A stretch of 64,000 nucleotides of DNA from Carettochelys insculpta. Taxonomy: Eukaryota > Chordata > Testudines > Carettochelyidae. The number at the start of each line of letters is the position of its first letter. Position 1 is the stretch's first letter. The translations under genes were made by a program, and so were the position numbers. Below the pieces are notes generated by a model. That model was not told where the DNA came from, searched no databases, and saw only the letters and a program-made list of their open reading frames with translations. This document shows, one piece after another, positions 59,867 to 64,000 of this stretch. The DNA lies in NCBI RefSeq assembly GCF_033958435.1, contig NC_134138.1:186407298-186471297 (forward strand), read 5' to 3'.

Positions 59867-60654
59867 CGGCGCCCCCCGCTCTGTGCCTTCCTCCTCGCGC
59901 CGCTCCGGGAGTGGCACTGGCAGAACCACCGCCCCCCGACAACCGCTCTTCAGTTTGAATTTCAGCGCCCGCCTCCACTGCGCACGCGCCCTCGGAGACG
60001 ATTCCGCCCTCAGGCCGGCCAGTTCGGTCACGTGATAGCCGGGCTCGGGAAGAGAAGAGAAGCCAACCGAGGCTGTCGACTGCGCATGAGTAATGGACAC
60101 AACCGAATCCCTATTTGAATCCCCCTGCGCGTGGCTTTTGTGGGAGGAGATAAGGGGGCGGGAGAAAAGCCGTGATTGACATGAACACTGGCCATTCGCA
60201 GGACAAAGAGTACGCCCATTCATTGTAGGGTCAAATAGGAAACGAATTGCCTGAAAAGGAGAGCCTAGCACGGCCCGTCCAGCCGGGGTAGCGGTTGGGT
60301 TCACAGCACCATGGCATCACCCTACTGCTAGGTTCCCCCCATCAAAGCCATTGGTCTAGGCTGGTGTGTAAGGCCCCTGCAACATTTTCAAACTTTCCCA
60401 CAACCCCACTACCGCAGGGGTCGGCAACCTTCCCAGGTGGAGTGCTGAAATTGGACCTTTTGACCTCTATGTATGGTCCCAGTGCTGGTGATGCTTTTGA
60501 AGTCACTAATAGTCCTACTTACAACAGCTTCGTTAATTAAGAAATCAAGATGTAGAACTTTATGAGCATCAACCTTGTGGATCCAAAGTTGTGAGCTCAG
60601 TCTTTGAGGGGGCCATTTAGGGGTGAGGGAGAAATAGATTAAAGGAAAATAGAT

Positions 60655-61460
60655 CTGGCAGGGCTGGGGCTCACTCCTGTGGGGAGGGCAGGGGACTGGA
60701 CTCGATGACCTCTTAGCTGTGTCTACACATGCACGCTACTTCGAAGTAGCGGCACTAACTTCGAAATAGCGCCCGTCACGGCTACACGTGTTGGGTGCTA
60801 TTTCGAAGTTAACATCGACGTTAGGCGGCGAGACGTCGAAGCCGCTAACCCCATGAGGGGATAGGAATAGCGCCCTACTTCGATGTTCAACGTTGAAGTA
60901 GGGGCCGTGTAGTCGTTGTGCGTCCCGCAACATCGAAATTGCAGGGTCCGCCATGGCGGCCATCAGCTGAGGGGTTGAGAGACGCTCTCTCTCCAGCCCC
61001 TGCGGGGCTCTATGGTCATCGTGTGCAGCAGCCCTTAGCCCAGGGCTTCTGGCTGCAGCTGCCACAGCTGGGGATCCATGCTGCATGCACAGGGTCTGTA
61101 ACCAGTTGTCGGCTCTGTGGATCTTGTGTTGTTTAGTGCAATTGTGTCTGGGAGGGGCCCTTTAAGGGAGCGGCTTGCTGTTGAGTCCGCCCTGTGACCC
61201 TGTCTGCAGCTGTGCCTGGCACCCTTATTTCGATGTGTGCTACTTTGGAATGTAGACGTTCCCTCGCTGCGCCTATTTCGATGTGGTGCTGCGCAACGTC
61301 GATGTTGAACATCGACGTTGCCAGCCCTGGAGGACGTGTAGACGTTATTCATCGAAATAGCCTATTTCGATGTCGCTACATCGAACTTAGCTACTTCGAA
61401 GTAGGCTTCACGTGTAGACGTAGCCCTTGAGAGCTATTCCAGTTCTATGAGATAGGTATA
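60655..61460 (+). mobile_element. CR1 3' tail split by a DNA element
   Basis: GGACTGGACTCGATGACCTC before and GAGAGCTATTCCAGTTCTAT after the element at 60715-61425 rejoin into the CR1 3' end. Confidence 0.7.
60715..61425. mobile_element. CpG-rich non-autonomous DNA element, same terminal family, copy 3
   Basis: 711 bp with ends AGCTGTGTCTACAC and GTGTAGACGTAGCC, flanked by CTT at 60712-60714 and 61426-61428. It sits inside a CR1 3' tail, whose two halves join cleanly if it is removed. It carries a different internal sequence (many TCGA and ACATCGA motifs) from copies 1 and 2. Confidence 0.82.
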
Positions 61461-62379
61461 CTGTTTAAGTGGTGCTTGGTAGCATTATTTGGTCTTTTGT
61501 TAATCCAAAAGTGGCATGGCTTTGAGCAAGTTCCCAGTTGCATGAGGGAAGAGAGGATGGGGTGAGCTTCAGCCTCTGTGCCCATGAAAATCAGCTTGCA
61601 TGTCACTCTTGGCATGTGTGCGGGGGGTGGGGGGGCTGGCCCATTTACTACAGCTTGTACTACACCCCAAAAGCTGAGATGTTAAAATGCACAGACAATA
61701 ATACACAGGCTCTATTTGAGCTCCGCTGCCATCTTTTCAAAAGGTCACATGCTTCATTTCCTTGGTGCCCTGAAATGGGAAGTCCTTTGTCTCTTCAGAG
61801 GGCATGCAGGGAAATGTCTTTCATACCCATACTCTGACTACATCTGTCTCCCCACTTTGACAAATTGTACCTCCCTAATTGTACCCACATTTGTTTCTTC
61901 CAGGCTCCTCCTCTACCTTATCATCACTGATTTTGTATGTGCCTTAATCTGCTACATTTCACTGTTCTGCATTACTCATATAATTCAAAAGCTTGATGCT
62001 CAGCTCTGTAAGAGACTGTTCCTTGTTTTTGATTTCTTTTCCCCAGTGAATAATATACATTTCTGCTTCCTTACTTCTGTCACACGTTCCTTCTTTCTTT
62101 CCACAACCCCTTCCTTTTCTTATCCTTCCATTCCTGCCTCCCACTTCCAATCCATTTCCTCTCTTTCATCCTGACCTTTCATTATCCTTTCTCTCTCTTC
62201 TTTTTCAATTCAAATACTTTTATTGCCATGCCAAGCCATACAAGTGTTACCTCAGATAACAATGCAATGCAATATATTACAAAAGTTAAAATGTAGTGTA
62301 CACTAAAGTCTTTCATATCCAGCACTCTATCATCCAGAACTCTCAGATATCCGGTATTTCAACCACAGGTAAATTTTAG

Positions 62380-62490
62380 TTATGCTTTCCATAAGTACAG
62401 CATAGTGAAAGTAAATACAAATAAATACAGCAAATACAGTATAAGTGTACAATACTGCTGTTGTAGGTAAATAAAGTACTCTGCATACAT
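62380..62490 (+). repeat. Dispersed repeat shared with 20930-21030
   Basis: Second copy, same orientation, with a CAAATACAG tandem addition. Immediately followed by a short dispersed repeat copy. Confidence 0.7.
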
Positions 62491-62502
62491 TTTTGAAGAG
62501 TG

Positions 62503-62632
62503 ACAGGGAGATAGCCATGCTAGTCTGTATTCTATCAAAACAAAAAAGCAGTCACGTAGCACTTTGAAGACTAACTAAATAATTTATTAGGTGAAGAGCT
62601 TTCATGGGACAGACTCACTTCTTCAAATCCTA
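62503..62632 (+). repeat. Short dispersed repeat copy
   Basis: ATAGCCATGCTAGTCTGTAT, GTAGCACTTTGAAGACTAAC, then CACTTCTTCAAATCC; nearly the full family unit. Confidence 0.7.
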
Positions 62633-62689
62633 GCCTGGGGCCCATTTGCAGGAAAGATGGGGACTTGGTCCAGTGTTCCCTCTAGTGTT

Positions 62690-63730
62690 TTACATTCATG
62701 AGCAGAATAGATTTTGTTATGTGCACCAAGGCACGTTCTGATGTGCACTACCACTATAAACAAATGCTTCCCGCTGTGGATGGCTGTGGATACTCTGCTA
62801 ATCAGCTGGGCTATGCCTGAATCTCTCCTGGGCAGCCACCCAAGCAGTCAGCTTGCAGGGAACACTGGCTGAGTCTCTCCCCTGACACCTCTTGCCAGCC
62901 CCCCCCATGCATTCCCCCTGCCCCTGTGCATCCCCTGGCCTGGCTTGCCACCCCGGGTGATTTAAAAGGGCTGATGGCCCCCTCTGCCACCCATGGCAAA
63001 GCAGCGGAGCTAGAGCATCTTCCTGTCTGCCCTGGCTCTGCATGTGGCTGCAAGCACATCCTTGCAGACCCAGGGAGGGGAATGTCTCTGCAGGCTTTAC
63101 CCACACCAAGCACACCTGTGCCCAGTGGGAACTGCAGGGGTGGTACACACAGGGTAACAGTGCACAGGGGCCTTCCACCTAGGAGCTGCTGCCAGAGGGT
63201 GGGGTGCTGCAGGTCTCCACACCCTGCACCACCACTTCCTCCCAGAGCCTGTATCCCTGCCCTTTCCTCCCACCTCCTCCTGCCCCCAAACTCCCTCCCA
63301 CCCGTTACCACCTTCTGCCCCTGTAGTCCCTCCCAGAGCCCGCACCTATGGCCCCTTTCCCACCACACCCCCTCTAGTACCCAAACTCCCTCCCAGAGCC
63401 CACACTCCCATCCTCTGTCCCTGCTCAGAGCCTGCATCTAGCACACAGATTCCATTCCAGAGCATGTAGTCCAGATCCCCTTCCATACACATCTGTCCCA
63501 GAGCCCAACTCCTCACGCACGCCTGTACCCCAGCTCCCTCCTAGAACCTGCATGCTGCACCCCAAACACCCCAATTCTCTTCATAGACCCTGCATCCATC
63601 ATTCCCCAAATCCTCTCCCACACCCAAACTCCCTCTCAGAGCCTGGGTCCTTACACCTTTGCACCCAAACTCCTTCCTAGAGCCTGTATTCTGCACCCCA
63701 ATCCCCTGCCCCAGTCCAGGGGTTTTCATG
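62690..63730. repeat. Dispersed element with degenerate CTCCCTCCCAGAGCCTGCA minisatellite
   Basis: Begins GTGTTCCCTCTAGTGTTTTA with TGTTATGTGCACCAAGGCA; 63220-63730 holds roughly ten imperfect repeats of CTCCCTCCCAGAGCCTGCA-like units at irregular spacing. The long open frames across it are compositional. Confidence 0.6.
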
Positions 63731-64000
63731 TGGGAAAATTCTCCACCACCAGACTGTAGTACCTTTCCTGAGTAATCTCAGCAGTAGCTGTGGGATGACA
63801 AAATGTAGCTTCTGCACCAGAACATGGTTTCCTCTTGTCCATTGCAGATAGGATTAATTTTGAAAGCTCGCTCCAAAATTGCCATATAGACTAACCCATT
63901 AACACTACAAACATGAGCATTTTAGGGGCTCACTCACACCAATGTTAATAAATGGTTCCATTTTCTTATGCAGTTGGGATCTTAACTGTATTCTCAAATC

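Larger units (their letters stand above)
59560..60080 (-). promoter_or_regulatory. ANLN: CpG-rich ANLN promoter, 5' leader and start of intron 1
   Basis: The most gene-associated CpG-rich stretch of the window, spanning exon 1. Sp1-like GC boxes appear at 59968-59974 (reverse) and 60152-60159. A TTTGAA hexamer at 59954-59959 lies next to a GGCGGGCGC site, an arrangement like the CDE/CHR and E2F sites of G2/M genes. ANLN is known to be cell-cycle regulated; use of these sites is inference. The transcription start was not located. Confidence 0.6.
61461..64000. other. Sequence upstream of ANLN
   Basis: Pyrimidine-rich unique sequence to about 62220, then repeats. In other amniotes the neighbour upstream of ANLN is, to my knowledge, KIAA0895 (MATCAP2) head to head; I could not recognise any of its coding exons here, so it must begin beyond the window or in untranslated exons I cannot see. 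Confidence 0.45.

Noticed and set aside
60736..61430. Several open frames of 72-116 codons upstream of ANLN
   Set aside because: They lie within the CpG-rich transposon at 60715-61425 and appear on both strands, as expected from inverted, GC-rich sequence.
62798..63441. Long opposite-strand frames (up to 208 codons)
   Set aside because: They translate a degenerate CTCCCTCCCAGAGCC repeat; composition explains the lack of stops and no domain is visible.
60000..64000. First exons of a head-to-head neighbour (KIAA0895/MATCAP2)
   Set aside because: Expected from synteny as I recall it, but no conserved coding sequence was recognised; not annotated.
1..64000. tRNA, rRNA, snoRNA or CRISPR features
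   Set aside because: No cloverleaf-like gene, rRNA segment or regularly spaced repeat array was seen. Introns were inspected by eye only, so a divergent small RNA could be missed.

Overview
The window is vertebrate nuclear DNA and holds one gene almost end to end: anillin (ANLN), on the minus strand. It has 24 coding exons, from the start codon at 59829 to the stop codon at 4841-4843. I joined the exons by hand; every junction uses GT-AG, every phase matches, and the joined frame encodes 1096 residues that align along their length with my knowledge of vertebrate anillin (about 1124 residues in human). A CpG-rich promoter and 5' leader lie at about 59560-60080, and a poly(A) signal at 3579-3584 closes a 3' UTR of about 1.3 kb.

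The host is most likely a sauropsid, and I think a turtle. The evidence is an intact DIRS element, a long CR1 LINE and several CR1 3' tails, a PIF/Harbinger element, many hairpin DNA-transposon fragments, and a short dispersed repeat carrying a GTGCCACAGGAC motif that I associate with turtles and crocodilians. The species cannot be fixed from this.

Layout. 1-3560: intergenic repeats. 3560-4840: ANLN 3' UTR. 4841-14633: exons 24-22 (C-terminal PH domain); intron 22 carries a 5.9-kb DIRS retrotransposon (6004-11912) in the same orientation as ANLN with open gag, RT/RNase H and tyrosine-recombinase frames. 14634-34743: exons 21-11 (anillin-homology region) among palindromic elements. 34744-39302: intron 10 with a dead Harbinger copy (35576-38400). 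39303-43653: exons 10-6. 43654-49444: intron 5 with a CR1 LINE on the plus strand. 49445-51923: exons 5-2. 51924-59811: intron 1 with nested DNA transposons and a local inverted duplication. 59812-59829: exon 1. 60080-64000: upstream repeats; no coding exon of a neighbour was found.

Anillin is the cleavage-furrow scaffold joining F-actin, myosin II, RhoA and septins in cytokinesis. Every other coding region belongs to a transposon. I see no prokaryotic features, CRISPR array, rRNA or convincing tRNA. The most notable observations are the apparently intact DIRS copy with its nested palindromic end, a (TG)n-T(n) tract beside the exon 6 splice acceptor that resembles CFTR, a hairpin element family with clean 3-bp target duplications, and the inverted duplication in intron 1.
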